From positions 62,001 through 126,000 of the forward strand of contig JASGJK010000049.1 of the NCBI GenBank assembly GCA_049840795.1: a stretch of 64,000 nt of DNA, in the 5' to 3' direction. Of the stretch, positions 52,601-61,048 are shown piece by piece. The notes beneath the pieces were generated by a model. The model did no database searches, was not told the origin of the DNA, and saw only the letters and a program-made list of their open reading frames with translations. A program made the translations under genes and the position numbers. This DNA is from UPXZ01 sp049840795. Lineage in GTDB: Bacteria; Bacteroidota; Bacteroidia; Bacteroidales; Paludibacteraceae. Position 1 is the stretch's first letter. Each line of letters opens with the position of its first letter.

Positions 52601-55474
52601 TGTTCCCAAACCTAAGGTCAGAGCCGTTAATGTACCCGACGCGTTGTAATATCGTGGCGTGGTAATAGTGGCGGTGCCTGTATAGCTGTCGTTGCTTAGG
52701 ATATTGCCTGTGGCGGTAACACCTGCAGGCACCTGATTGATGTCATTATAGGCGGCAGGGCGTGCCTTAACCACTATCACACTCGTTGTTTTTATATTAT
52801 TACATCCTGCTCCTGAGTCTCCTCCGTTACATTCGAGGTAAGGATCCACCGGAATGCCTATGTTGCTACTTGTAGCGTCAATATCTCTCACATCCGGCGG
52901 ACGGATAATATATGCTTCGGCGGTAACATTGCCCGGATCCACATCCATATAACCGGTGATGGTATAGGTGACCGTAGTTCCTAATTTAATGTCCAGCGTG
53001 GAGGTAAATATATTCGTGCCGATACCTGTAACGTTGGTTTCTACATTGGAAGTTTGAGAACCGTTACTGAACGTATATCCCGTAATATGGAAATTGACAG
53101 GCGCCTTGAAACCGAACTTAGCACCTACGGCATCAATATAATCAGTGCCGGTTTTATTTTCAACTACAACGGTATAGGTGATTAGATCTCCTACAAATAC
53201 GGTTGATGAACTCGCACTAATGGAGTTTACGGCAAGGTCGATTTTTTTAGCCTGGTAGGTAGACACATTGGTAGTCATAGCATTACTGGGAATGTACGCC
53301 CAAGTGTCTAATACAGCGTCATTACCAAAAGCACCCGATAAATTAGTAACTCCAACTCCCCATTTATGACCATTTTCGTTACTTGATTTTCCCCCTGTGC
53401 TATTAACTTTAGGCTCTGAAGCACCATTATTAGCAGTACTAGTAATATTGGTATCATCCCAATATACCGTATCTTTTTGCAATGAATATGTAGTTAAATC
53501 TGCCGGATTAAGTAATTGAATCACAGTTCCTCCCTGATTAGCTTCCACATCAAACATAGGGAAATGCACTTCGGCAGCAGTAAATTTACCGGAAACACTG
53601 ATGGAGGCATTATCCGTAATAGAGATAGCCGGGGTAGCTCCATCTTTTCCATCCCACAGTACATAATTTGTACCTTCTACACAATATCCTTTCAATATCC
53701 TATCCGTATAAATGTCTCCAAACTTAAGTTTCACCTCGTATTTTCCGGCAACATTTGATTTAAAGTAAACATACGCGCCATCCGGTCCGATAATCCCTTC
53801 GGCATTGGATTCTGCTCCCCTGATTGTCAGCCCATCTATTGTAGGTAATGCGGTTACCGGTTTTCGCAACCATACATTTTTGTCGGAAGTTACCGTGCCA
53901 TTAGCTTGTGTGGCAAACTGTGGCATATCGCTTGCAGGCTTTTGGAAAAAAATCTTGTGTGTGATATCAGTGCCTTTGTCAAGGGTTATAGGACTCTTAA
54001 TATAAGGAGCAACATTGTTGAAACTGGTGGAAGAGCCATTATTATAAGGTTCGCTCTTATAACTCGCTTCCGAAGTTGTATCTGTTCCTAATTTTATCCC
54101 TTTACTGTTGGAGAAAAAGTTAAATCCACCGCCTATTAAATCCTGTGTTTTCACCTCATAAACATAGCCCACATTGGTCAGCACGTACACCTTAGTATTA
54201 AGTCCCGGAGTGGCAATAGGCATATTCATATTCAGTGTATTGCAAAACACCCTGCCCGGTATAAGAGTCCCCGCGTCATTTTTTTTACCTACCGAAATAT
54301 CGAAAGCGACTAATAGCGATTGATTTTGAGTAGAAGTATTAGTTCCAGATGCCACCGGCTGTGTCCAGGTGGCTGCACCAACATTAGCAGTATAAGTGGT
54401 AATACCATTGGCAGTAGGATCAGCGGCCGCCTTAAATTCCACTTTCCAGATTCCTTCACGGGCTTGGGTAACATCACTTGCCGGTATAGTATAAGGGGTA
54501 TATCCACCTGCCCTTACTGAAGAAGAATAATAAGGTCCAGCCAGCTCCTGTGTTCTGTCTGCGATCAGTCCGGTAGTTGCTGTCCCTGAAGTGAAAGAAG
54601 TCCCGTCCGGAGCCCAAACATTAATTGTACCGGTAAAATTATTAGGAGATTGATCTGTAGAAGTCTTTCCCTGCGCACTTGAACCCAGATAAAGGGTTTC
54701 GCCCTGCTTCAAATATACATACATCGTACCGAGCGTAGGAAAAGGGTCAAATGACTGAGAGTCTCCACTTCGTACCTGAAGCGATGCTCTTACACCCGTA
54801 GCCCCCAAAGGATACAAATCCCGTGAACCGGAACCCCAATACACAAGACTACCATCATCTATAATAACAGCGCCGACTCCTCCTGCCCCTCCTGTGTAAG
54901 TGGAAGTTGATGTCCTTAACGCGCCGCCACCACCGCCACCGGGAGCATTTCCTGCTAAACCATTACCTTGAGTTGTGATACTAACACCGCCAGCACCGCC
55001 ATTTGGAGAATCTCCTCCCTTGCCGCCGCTTGTGCTATTACCATTAGCACCAGCACCACCGGCTGTTTTTGTATCACCGGTACCTCCAGTTGTGCCACCA
55101 GCTCCGCCAGTAGTAATATTGCTTGCCACCCCTGTGCCGCCATTGGCTGAAACAAGAGTTGTACCGCTTCTTACAACAGTGGTGGTTCCACCGTTACTGG
55201 CAGTGGCACCAGCTGTACCGCCGGCTCCTATGGTAATGGTTAATGTTTCTCCTGTTGATACAGATATTACCGAATAAGAATAAGCGCCAGCTCCTCCGCC
55301 ACCGCCACCGCTATTGCTTGTGCGTGTTCCACCATTACCGCCACCACCCCAAGCGTGCACCTTAATAGAAGTTACTCCTGCGGGTACGGTATAGGTACCG
55401 TTGCTGTTATAAATTTGGGCATTTACCACCCATACGGATAATGACAGTATAAATAATAGAATCTTTTGTTTCAT
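49184..55474 (-). CDS. Giant T9SS surface adhesin with tandem cadherin-like repeats, module B
   Basis: About 2,096 residues. I start at the ATG 55474 (MKQKILLFILSLSVWVVNAQ), seven codons inside the longest frame, because it gives a normal signal peptide. Residues 27-215 are glycine-rich (YTVPAGVTSIKVHAWGGG). A DUF11-like module lies near 755-890 (VFVGDLITYTVVVENKTG). Five cadherin-like/Big_9 repeats of about 115 residues begin near 915, 1032, 1155, 1265 and 1388 (pattern N-D-x-Y ... VNVLANDSDPD). A FWVGSTNDNWNTGSNW block follows near 1505, and the last 75 residues (AQLFDLAGKKITDK ... SGIYLVKMSAG) are a type A T9SS sorting domain. It is very probably a surface adhesin or filament. The frame is uninterrupted. 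Confidence 0.92.
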   Translation of the reverse strand: MKQKILLFILSLSVWVVNAQIYNSNGTYTVPAGVTSIKVHAWGGGGNGGTRTSNSGGGGGGAGAYSYSVISVSTGETLTITIGAGGTAGATASNGGTTTVVRSGTTLVSANGGTGVASNITTGGAGGTTGGTGDTKTAGGAGANGNSTSGGKGGDSPNGGAGGVSITTQGNGLAGNAPGGGGGGALRTSTSTYTGGAGGVGAVIIDDGSLVYWGSGSRDLYPLGATGVRASLQVRSGDSQSFDPFPTLGTMYVYLKQGETLYLGSSAQGKTSTDQSPNNFTGTINVWAPDGTSFTSGTATTGLIADRTQELAGPYYSSSVRAGGYTPYTIPASDVTQAREGIWKVEFKAAADPTANGITTYTANVGAATWTQPVASGTNTSTQNQSLLVAFDISVGKKNDAGTLIPGRVFCNTLNMNMPIATPGLNTKVYVLTNVGYVYEVKTQDLIGGGFNFFSNSKGIKLGTDTTSEASYKSEPYNNGSSTSFNNVAPYIKSPITLDKGTDITHKIFFQKPASDMPQFATQANGTVTSDKNVWLRKPVTALPTIDGLTIRGAESNAEGIIGPDGAYVYFKSNVAGKYEVKLKFGDIYTDRILKGYCVEGTNYVLWDGKDGATPAISITDNASISVSGKFTAAEVHFPMFDVEANQGGTVIQLLNPADLTTYSLQKDTVYWDDTNITSTANNGASEPKVNSTGGKSSNENGHKWGVGVTNLSGAFGNDAVLDTWAYIPSNAMTTNVSTYQAKKIDLAVNSISASSSTVFVGDLITYTVVVENKTGTDYIDAVGAKFGFKAPVNFHITGYTFSNGSQTSNVETNVTGIGTNIFTSTLDIKLGTTVTYTITGYMDVDPGNVTAEAYIIRPPDVRDIDATSSNIGIPVDPYLECNGGDSGAGCNNIKTTSVIVVKARPAAYNDINQVPAGVTATGNILSNDSYTGTATITTPRYYNASGTLTALTLGLGTDVYTADGTLAGKLTLTTTGTYTFVPAAGFTGDVPVLYAITDDTGVTSNTASLTIKVLPAVNPGNNPPVAQNDTYTIERGQTATVNVLANDSDPDVGNTLSVTEVKAKGSGTATVTLTGTAQNIYAANGTDVIGTAYVDASGKIVFTPAPSFTGNVPFDYTISDGNGGTDTATATVTVLPNTTTTTKTVNAYDDYRTTTNTAVSGNVLSNDLGTTTISVKAGSVLFNSATVPLGTLTTLEISGTTCGSIIIHSDGSYTFTPKSGYTGTVPPITYTATDGTITDAATLNITVTATAENHPPIANRDVATVNQSGSVAVKPLSNDSDPDGNALTVTEVKAYTNTSGTPNAISTNSGSPTNVYANPAGTILAGTAYLNTTTNEVVFVAAATYKGTVPFSYIVSDGHGETATGTIDINVLGAPVYANDDAKAAPMNQTITISNLMANDTYEGATVPKVSQITYVSDATGTKTTVTVPSGTTGTTVEVYQGGVKAGTVKVTESGELVFTPVTGFVGTVPVEYTLSNGTDTDKATAYLTSLPQPITQFWVGSTNDNWNTGSNWKSGNVPNAGDNITFATAANNGAGGAAKNDLVVPASQEKTIGNLVNESDKALVIPPGTGVVVTGSTITGYSDVNNPNRLVIEADGDATAGYTPNGSFIVSNVNPCSYTIYGTVQLYAKGYKGSEYSWEDNIDGSPTKGTIFKGSYHWQFFGVPVESIKANPTFAGSFLRKYNEKKNATDSYYNKWETLNNDSELTDFTGYSITQDAAKIIEIKGALTLCDKTLTLTHQAPEVAGSGGSNEYNKRYGLGQNVFGNSFTAALPVNNIEFPIDGSVEKTVYLYNTASFGVWGGLAVAGTQTGTNAGMYISIPVETAPVMGYANIPSMNGFLLRHIGNDDNDRQVTLKYMSLEKNTKPQTAPGRNRVAKEDLSYLEIELNSASTSDKLWMFSQEGTSDSFDNGWDGLKFFGTPTAFIYAPTPDGNMQVNTTSNLIGSYINFAANEDTEYTLTVKKSNIEQYYTELYLVDRVANTVTPLDKEEVTYKFIATNSGTDVKRFQIRGTVVDENQDNQTTLTAYVANGKLQFVNSTQEDAKAQLFDLAGKKITDKTIFPMTDETLQIALPSGIYLVKMSAGKYQNTVKVIVK

Positions 55475-56016
55475 AATTTCTGGATTTAAAAGCAAATATG
55501 TGAGTATAGTTTATATGTTAGTTGTAAAGTTTTATATATAAGATAGTAAGTAGTTTATTTTTATAACGATTGAATAGTAAAAATAAGTAAACAAAAACAA
55601 ACTTCGAATAAATGGTTACTTATCTGATCGCTAAGTGACACAGTCATTTATAACACGGCGAATTTGAACTTGTAGAAATAGTCAAAATAAATATTAACAT
55701 AGTAATATGCTATGATGCAAGTTCTTTGCCGTGAAATAGAAAAGTCAGGATAGGTTTTTTACAATTTGATTATCTGATAAACTGTAAACAATCTTTGGTA
55801 AGGTTTTAAATAATAAGGCGTTTATGAACCTTTTAATTCTATTTTTTTGTAGATAAATCTGTTGCAAAGATAAGGTTTTTTATTTATTATAGAAAACTTT
55901 TGCTAAAAGAGGTGGTTTTATAAATAAATTGATGTTTTTTTATTGTAATTGTAACAAATATGTTAGAAAATATACGCTTTTATAGTATCGGAATGCTTAA
56001 ATTGTTTTCAGACGTA
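55475..56016. other. AT-rich gap upstream of the module B adhesin
   Basis: About 540 AT-rich bases that should hold the module B promoter. I cannot place it with confidence. A segment near 55629-55652 (GCTAAGTGACACAGTCATT) resembles one arm of the hairpin repeats at 42213 and 48327. Confidence 0.4.
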
Positions 56017-56591
56017 TTAAAAAAACAAATGTTCGATAAGAATTTTAATGCCTATACCGACAAGAACAATGCCTCCGATTAGTTCAAAATTGATTTTCAG
56101 TTTTCGACCAAACTTATGACCAAATTTTACGCCAATCATAGATGCCGTAAAACTAATAGCTGCTATAATAGCCACCGCTTGCCATATTTTTGCCGGAAAT
56201 GAAACGAAAATTAAACCTGCCGCCAAAGCGTCAATACTTGTGGCTAAGGCTAAAACAATCAATCTGGAAAATTTAAACGATTCGGATCGCAGATGCAATT
56301 TTCTTCGTCGTGATTTGTTGTTTTAAAACTTTCATAAATCATTTTTCCGCCGATAAACAGCAAAATACCAAAAGCCACCCAATGGTCGATGTTTTTCATC
56401 TCACGGGCAAATACTTGCCCGGCAAAAAATCCGATTAACGGCATCATTCCCTGAAATAAACCAAATAAGAAAGCCATTTTCAGGGCAGGCTGAATTTTTA
56501 GTTTTACAGAACAAATGCCTTGAGTGATTGACACGGCAAAACAATCCATAGCCAGTCCGATACCGATGATAATAATTGAAAATAAATCCAT
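56017..56591 (-). pseudogene. mntP: Manganese efflux pump MntP, frameshifted
   Basis: Six-helix Mn2+ exporter. The first frame (56259-56591) carries IIIIGIGLAMDCFAVSITQG with the membrane Asp, then FLFGLFQGMMPLIGFFAGQ. It runs out after DEENCICDPNR. The second frame (56017-56298) continues FKFSRLIVLALATSIDALAAGL with the second conserved Asp and the last helices. One T missing in the run near 56275 explains the break, and joining gives about 190 residues, the family length. It is otherwise well conserved, so a recent mutation or a sequence error is likely. Confidence 0.85.
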
Positions 56592-56679
56592 TTTTGGATA
56601 TTAGTTGATTGGTTGGAATAGTTAATTGGTTGAATCGTTGATTAGCTAAACTTAAAAGTTGTTTTTTGGATATTGGTTA

Positions 56680-56718
56680 ACCAATCAACCAATCAACCAA
56701 TCAACCAATCAACCAATA
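56680..56718. repeat. Tandem AACCAATC octamer repeat
   Basis: Four perfect units plus a seven-base partial unit. The array overlaps the transketolase stop codon (56709-56711). Reverse-complement relatives (GATTGGTTGG, AATTGGTTG) continue to about 56632. Confidence 0.85.
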
Positions 56719-58733
56719 AGAGATTTTACTTGTTCGTAAACATTCTCTGCAGTAAATCCGAGTTTCTCGTCCAGCACCTTGTATGGTGCAGAGAATCCAA
56801 ACGATTCCAATCCCCACGTTTTACCGTTTTCACCAACCAGTCCGATTAAGTTTACCGGAAGTCCGGCAGTTAAGCCGAAGCGTTTCACTCCTTTAGGTAA
56901 AACTTGATCTTGATATTCTTGCGATTGAGAACGGAAAAGTCCTTCCGAAGGTACGGAAACTAACCGAACTTTTATTCCTTCGGCACGTAATAGTTTTGCT
57001 CCGGCTTCTAATGTAGCTACTTCTGAGCCGCTTGCCAGCAATACCACGTCGGGATTTCCGTCGCATTTCACTACATATGCTCCTTTTTCTGCTTCTTTAG
57101 CTGCTTCTTTGCGGTTTTCAGCCGGAAGATTTTCAATGTTTTGTCTGGAAAGTATTAAAGCGGTAGGCGTATTGATATTTTCCATTGCCATTTTCCAAGC
57201 AACGGTGGTTTCTTCAGCATCGGCAGGACGCAATACCAGCATGGAATTTTTTCCGTGATGATTTTTTAATTTTTCCATCAGGCGAATTTGTGCTTCTTGC
57301 TCTACCGGCTCGTGGGTTGGACCGTCTTCACCTACGCGGAAGGCATCGTGCGTCCAGATAAATTTCACCGGAAGTTGCATCAGAGCCGCCATACGAACAG
57401 CAGGTTTCATATAGTCGGAGAAAACAAAGAATGTTCCGCAGGCAGGAATAACACCGCCGTGCAATGCCATACCGATACATAAGCACGACATGGTCAGCTC
57501 GGCAACGCCGGATTGCAAAAACTGCCCTGAAAAATCATCTTTGGTAAAAGCCTTGGTTTTTTTGAGAAAACCGTCGGTCTTATCCGAATTGCTCAAATCG
57601 GCGCTGGTAACAATCATATTTTCCACTTGCTCTGCTAAAACAGCCAATACCGTTGAAGATGCAGCGCGTGTTGCTTGATTTGGTTTTTGTTCTATCGTGT
57701 CCCAATTAACCTTGGGCGCTTTTCCGGAGAAAAATTCTTTTAACCTGATGGCTAAATCGGGATTCTGTGCTTCCCAAGCGCTTTCAACGGCTTTTTTCTG
57801 TTTCACAATCTCTTTCAGCTCTTCGGCACGTTTGGCGTAGATGCTTTTTGTCTCTTCAAAAATCACAAACGGATTTTCGGAATCACCACCAAGATTTTCC
57901 ACAGTTTGTTTATAGTCGGCTCCGGTTTCGCCCAGCGGCATTCCGTGAGTATCCACTTTTCCTTCGTAGCTACTTTTGTCTCCGGCAACGGCGCCTTTAC
58001 CCATTATCGTATTTCCGATGATAAGAGTCGGTTTTGTTTTTTCTTTTTTAGCTTCGGATAATGCTGTACGTATTTCTACCACATTATTCCCGTCAATTTC
58101 AATCACTTTCCAACCCCAAGCTTCGTATTTTTTTGCCACGTCTTCACTCGTAACCGCTTGTGTAAAGGTTGATAGTTGTACAGAGTTGGAATCGTAAAAC
58201 ATAATCAGATTATCCAGTCCCAAGTGCCCGGCAATGCGTCCGGCACCCTGCGAAATTTCTTCCTGAACGCCGCCATCCGAAATATAAGCATAAATGGTCT
58301 GATTCATTACCTCACCAAAGCGTGCTTTGAGAAACTTAGCTGCAATGGCAGCGCCTACGGCGTAGGTGTGTCCTTGTCCCAGCGGTCCTGAAGTATTTTC
58401 AATGCCTCTTTCCACATCTACTTCCGGATGTCCCGGAGTGATGCTTTCCCATTGGCGAAACTGTTTTAAATCATCTATATAAAATTTTCCTGCAAATGAA
58501 AGTACCGAATAAAGCATCGGAGACATGTGTCCGGGATCTAAAAAGAAACGGTCTCTGCCTGCCCAACGTGGATTCTCTGGATCGTATTCCAAAAATTCGG
58601 AATAGAGTACGTTTATAAAATCGGCTCCTCCCATAGCGCCGCCTGGATGACCTGATTTTGCTTTTTCGACCATCGATGCGGCTAAAATTCGTAAATTGTT
58701 TGCTGCTTTGTTTAAGTCTTGAATTGCGTTCAT
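56709..58733 (-). CDS. tkt: Transketolase
   Basis: Thiamine-diphosphate enzyme of the non-oxidative pentose phosphate pathway. It has 674 residues. Motifs: KSGHPGGAMGGADF at the N-terminus, RDRFFLDPGHMSPM near residue 60, the ThDP motif YISDGGVQEEISQGAGRIAG ... NSVQLS near residues 150-185, DAFRVGEDGPTHEPVEQ near residue 465 and SRQNIENLP near residue 530. The last residue and stop codon come from an AACCAATC tandem repeat, so the gene's exact C-terminus was set by that repeat. It starts 23 bases after the end of the DUF6048 gene on the same strand. Confidence 0.97.
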   Translation of the reverse strand: MNAIQDLNKAANNLRILAASMVEKAKSGHPGGAMGGADFINVLYSEFLEYDPENPRWAGRDRFFLDPGHMSPMLYSVLSFAGKFYIDDLKQFRQWESITPGHPEVDVERGIENTSGPLGQGHTYAVGAAIAAKFLKARFGEVMNQTIYAYISDGGVQEEISQGAGRIAGHLGLDNLIMFYDSNSVQLSTFTQAVTSEDVAKKYEAWGWKVIEIDGNNVVEIRTALSEAKKEKTKPTLIIGNTIMGKGAVAGDKSSYEGKVDTHGMPLGETGADYKQTVENLGGDSENPFVIFEETKSIYAKRAEELKEIVKQKKAVESAWEAQNPDLAIRLKEFFSGKAPKVNWDTIEQKPNQATRAASSTVLAVLAEQVENMIVTSADLSNSDKTDGFLKKTKAFTKDDFSGQFLQSGVAELTMSCLCIGMALHGGVIPACGTFFVFSDYMKPAVRMAALMQLPVKFIWTHDAFRVGEDGPTHEPVEQEAQIRLMEKLKNHHGKNSMLVLRPADAEETTVAWKMAMENINTPTALILSRQNIENLPAENRKEAAKEAEKGAYVVKCDGNPDVVLLASGSEVATLEAGAKLLRAEGIKVRLVSVPSEGLFRSQSQEYQDQVLPKGVKRFGLTAGLPVNLIGLVGENGKTWGLESFGFSAPYKVLDEKLGFTAENVYEQVKSLIG

Positions 58734-58756
58734 AGTAAAATATATAATTGTTATTT

Positions 58757-59407
58757 CTATTTAAATCTGTATCCTATCACATAGCTAAAACCCCACAATG
58801 AGTTTGTGTTTTTGCCGTACCCGGGTATGTACCAAGGGGCTATTTTGCCGTCGGTGGAAACTCCTCCTAATAAATGCTTGTTTCTAATATTCCATCCCAT
58901 CATTATACCTTTGTAAACATCTACCCGAATGCCGGCGACGAATTCATACCAAAATTTGGTGGAAGTACTCGAATTTACATTGATGGCTTGCGGGTCTCCC
59001 CAATAATTGCCGTCGCCTACACTTAGGTTTGTCATATCATACTTAAAGTGTGTAGTACCTAAGCGTAAACCAGCCAGAAAGAAGTTGCCATACGCCTTAC
59101 TATCCGGCTTTTGTTTTAGCAGGTTAAAATCAATACCTATTTTTTCGTATAATCCTTTTCCCATAAAACGGGTTGCGTCTTGATTGGGCAACGTTTTGTC
59201 GGCAGCGCCATACCCAATTTCTATCACCGGAAAATAGGTTTGTTTCAGGTTAAACTGGATGTTTCCCTGCACGCCGTAAGTGACACGACCGTTGAGTGTG
59301 CCCTCTAATAACGGAACGGCATCCCATTCTACAATAAAGCCTTGATATAGCGGAATTTTTGTGGTGTCGTTTTTTCTTCGCCCCGAAGCTGGGAAAAAAA
59401 TCCACAC
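58757..59407 (-). CDS. DUF6048 family protein (probable small outer-membrane barrel), 5' end out of frame
   Basis: The readable frame begins at a GTG (59407) with FFPASGRRKNDTTKIPLYQGF and lacks a signal peptide. Upstream, in the neighbouring frame, an ATG at 59454 encodes MRLTLKYIILLNSFLLCGF, a good signal peptide. The two meet at an A7 run (59394-59400), so one base was probably lost there, and the real start is 59454. The mature part has alternating strands with GRVTYGVQGNIQFNL, ARMGKGLYEK-like turns and a terminal FSYVIGYRFK, fitting an 8-stranded barrel. The family usually follows DUF6452, as here. Confidence 0.78.
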   Translation of the reverse strand: MWIFFPASGRRKNDTTKIPLYQGFIVEWDAVPLLEGTLNGRVTYGVQGNIQFNLKQTYFPVIEIGYGAADKTLPNQDATRFMGKGLYEKIGIDFNLLKQKPDSKAYGNFFLAGLRLGTTHFKYDMTNLSVGDGNYWGDPQAINVNSSTSTKFWYEFVAGIRVDVYKGIMMGWNIRNKHLLGGVSTDGKIAPWYIPGYGKNTNSLWGFSYVIGYRFK

Positions 59408-59416
59408 AAAAGGAAA

Positions 59417-59929
59417 CTATTTAACAAAATGATGTATTTTAATGTTAGTCGCATTGCTTGAAGTTGTTGTGGTATTTACTTCCGAAGTTGAAATCGTCGT
59501 TTTTTTGAAAAAATGCCCGGTAGTAGAAACTGAACTGAGGTGTTGCGCATGTACACTTCCGCATTCTAAAGATAAAAATTGGTACTCCTGCGTATAACGA
59601 ATAGTTAATGTGTCGTAGATCATATTGCTTTTTATTACAAATTTCGATTCATCGGCAAACGGATTGAGCGGTACGTGAATATTAGATACCTTTTTTACAT
59701 TTTTGTATAAAATAGAGTCGACATCCAATCCATAAACGGTGATGCTATCGACAGAAAGCGCCAAACTAACAGTGTCGCCGGTATTTATGTTGAGGGTGTC
59801 TTTATAGAAATAAATTCCCGCGCTGACCGACCGACTTTTTCGACAGGTATCGTCACTATTGCTACAAGCTGATAATCCTAAAACCAATAGCCCGATTAAG
59901 AACAATAATATGTTGTGTTTTCTATTCAT
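59417..59929 (-). CDS. DUF6452 family lipoprotein
   Basis: 170 residues with a lipoprotein signal ending LGLSAC. The mature part begins SNSDDTCRKSRSV, with the conserved Cys after the lipobox and the body VSAGIYFYKDTLNI ... SLALSVDSITVYGLD ... IRYTQEYQFLSLECGSVH. DUF6452 and DUF6048 genes are typically adjacent in Bacteroidota. The end overlaps the inferred DUF6048 start by about 38 bases. Function unknown; a lipoprotein-barrel pair in the outer membrane is an inference. Confidence 0.82.
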   Translation of the reverse strand: MNRKHNILLFLIGLLVLGLSACSNSDDTCRKSRSVSAGIYFYKDTLNINTGDTVSLALSVDSITVYGLDVDSILYKNVKKVSNIHVPLNPFADESKFVIKSNMIYDTLTIRYTQEYQFLSLECGSVHAQHLSSVSTTGHFFKKTTISTSEVNTTTTSSNATNIKIHHFVK

Positions 59930-59954
59930 TTTTTATAAATGTTTTTCTTATAAT

Positions 59955-60482
59955 TCACGCGTTATCTTTTGTGAATTTAGCTATTTCGTTTCTTAGTTGT
60001 TCTTTGGCGGCATCAATGGCGGTTACGTCTTTGCTGTTGTAAACCTGAATTACCAATGTGGCTAATGTTGCAGCCGAGTCTTCTGCCTGACATTGTGCGC
60101 TACACAGATTAATCAACTGGATAATGTTTTCTTCTGCATTTTTTATCGATTCCCAAAGTTCGGAGCTGATGTATATTTGTTGTGCAAAGTTATGTTCAAA
60201 TTCTTTTTTGATATCGTTCATCAATACACTCTGAAATTCTAATGCCGACATAGTAGGTTGCACTTTGCCCGGAAGCATATTGTTGGGAGTAATACGCTCC
60301 AAGAAAAGCATCAGCCTTTCGTAAGCTCGTAATTTTATTGGCGTAATAATGGGTTGGTTCAGTTTCATCAGCTCAAAATTACGTCTGTTTTCTTCATTCT
60401 TCAATAACTTATTGATAAGCAGATAAGCCATAGCAATGACTGAAACGGCAGGAATGGTGTATTGAAGTATGTTTGTCCACAT
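59955..60482 (-). CDS. Membrane-anchored protein of unknown function (DUF7935-like)
   Basis: 175 residues. One N-terminal membrane helix (ILQYTIPAVSVIAMAYLLI) is followed by a helical cytosolic domain: KLRAYERLMLFLERITPNNML, MSALEFQSVLMNDIKKEFEHNFAQQIYIS, and a C-terminal EQLRNEIAKFTKDN. This pattern is conserved in Bacteroidota under a DUF name, which I recall as DUF7935 with modest certainty. It lies 25 bases upstream of the DUF6452 gene, in the same probable operon. Confidence 0.75.
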   Translation of the reverse strand: MWTNILQYTIPAVSVIAMAYLLINKLLKNEENRRNFELMKLNQPIITPIKLRAYERLMLFLERITPNNMLPGKVQPTMSALEFQSVLMNDIKKEFEHNFAQQIYISSELWESIKNAEENIIQLINLCSAQCQAEDSAATLATLVIQVYNSKDVTAIDAAKEQLRNEIAKFTKDNA

Positions 60483-60573
60483 AGTTTTTTATGTACTGTG
60501 AATAATTAACGTATAAATGTATAAATATTTGGTGATTAGTGTTTAACTTCTAATTCATAACTTGTCACTTATT

Positions 60574-60951
60574 TTACATCACCTTATTAAAAATATAATA
60601 GCCTGCAAAAACAGCAATAATACCTAATATGACGCTTAATAAGGTATATAAAATGGCTGTGCCGTATTGACCGTTTTGAATCAATGCAAAATTTTCTCCG
60701 GTAAACGACGAAAAAGTGGTAAAACCTCCACAAAAGCCTACAACCAGAAGTAACCTCAAGTTATGATTCATCCAGTCAGCATTTAAGAATGCTCTCTGTC
60801 AAGAATCCAATGATTAAACTTCCCGCCACATTGGCTGTGAGTGTTCCCATTGGAATATCGTATACGACCACAAGATATTTAATTTGGAGACCAAATATCT
60901 TGCAACGCTTCCGAAAAAACCGCCGATGCCAACCAAAAGAAGTTGTTTCAT
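60574..60951 (-). pseudogene. crcB: Fluoride channel CrcB/Fluc, frameshifted twice
   Basis: Small four-helix fluoride exporter. The start (60951) reads MKQLLLVGIGGFFGSVARYLVS. After a shift the next frame gives MGTLTANVAGSLIIGFLTESIL with the family's T-x-x-x-N-x-x-G-x-x motif. After a second shift near 60780 the third frame (60574-60771) gives MNHNLRLLLVVGFCGGFTTFSSFTGE with the Phe-box and GGxTTFSS. All parts of the protein are present (about 125 residues), so two single-base changes separate it from an intact gene. No fluoride riboswitch recognised upstream. Confidence 0.85.
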
Positions 60952-61048
60952 CTGTTTTTAGTTATAATCTTCCATTTTGAAATACGTTTTAGTCACAATA
61001 TACCGTAGCCTGTTGCTTTAATAGCAATGGCTGTGAACGGTTGGTGAA

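Noticed and set aside
54968..55277. Pro/Ala- and Thr/Ser-rich open frames antisense to the glycine-rich start of adhesin B
   Set aside because: They mirror GGN glycine codons on the other strand; the sense frame has a signal peptide and continues for 2,100 residues.
56680..56718. CRISPR-like array
   Set aside because: The octamers abut without spacers; this is a simple tandem repeat. No cas genes or spacer-repeat pattern anywhere in the window.
60952..61048. Fluoride riboswitch upstream of crcB
   Set aside because: I looked for the conserved GG-GAUGG / CUGAU-type elements and could not find them in this short leader.
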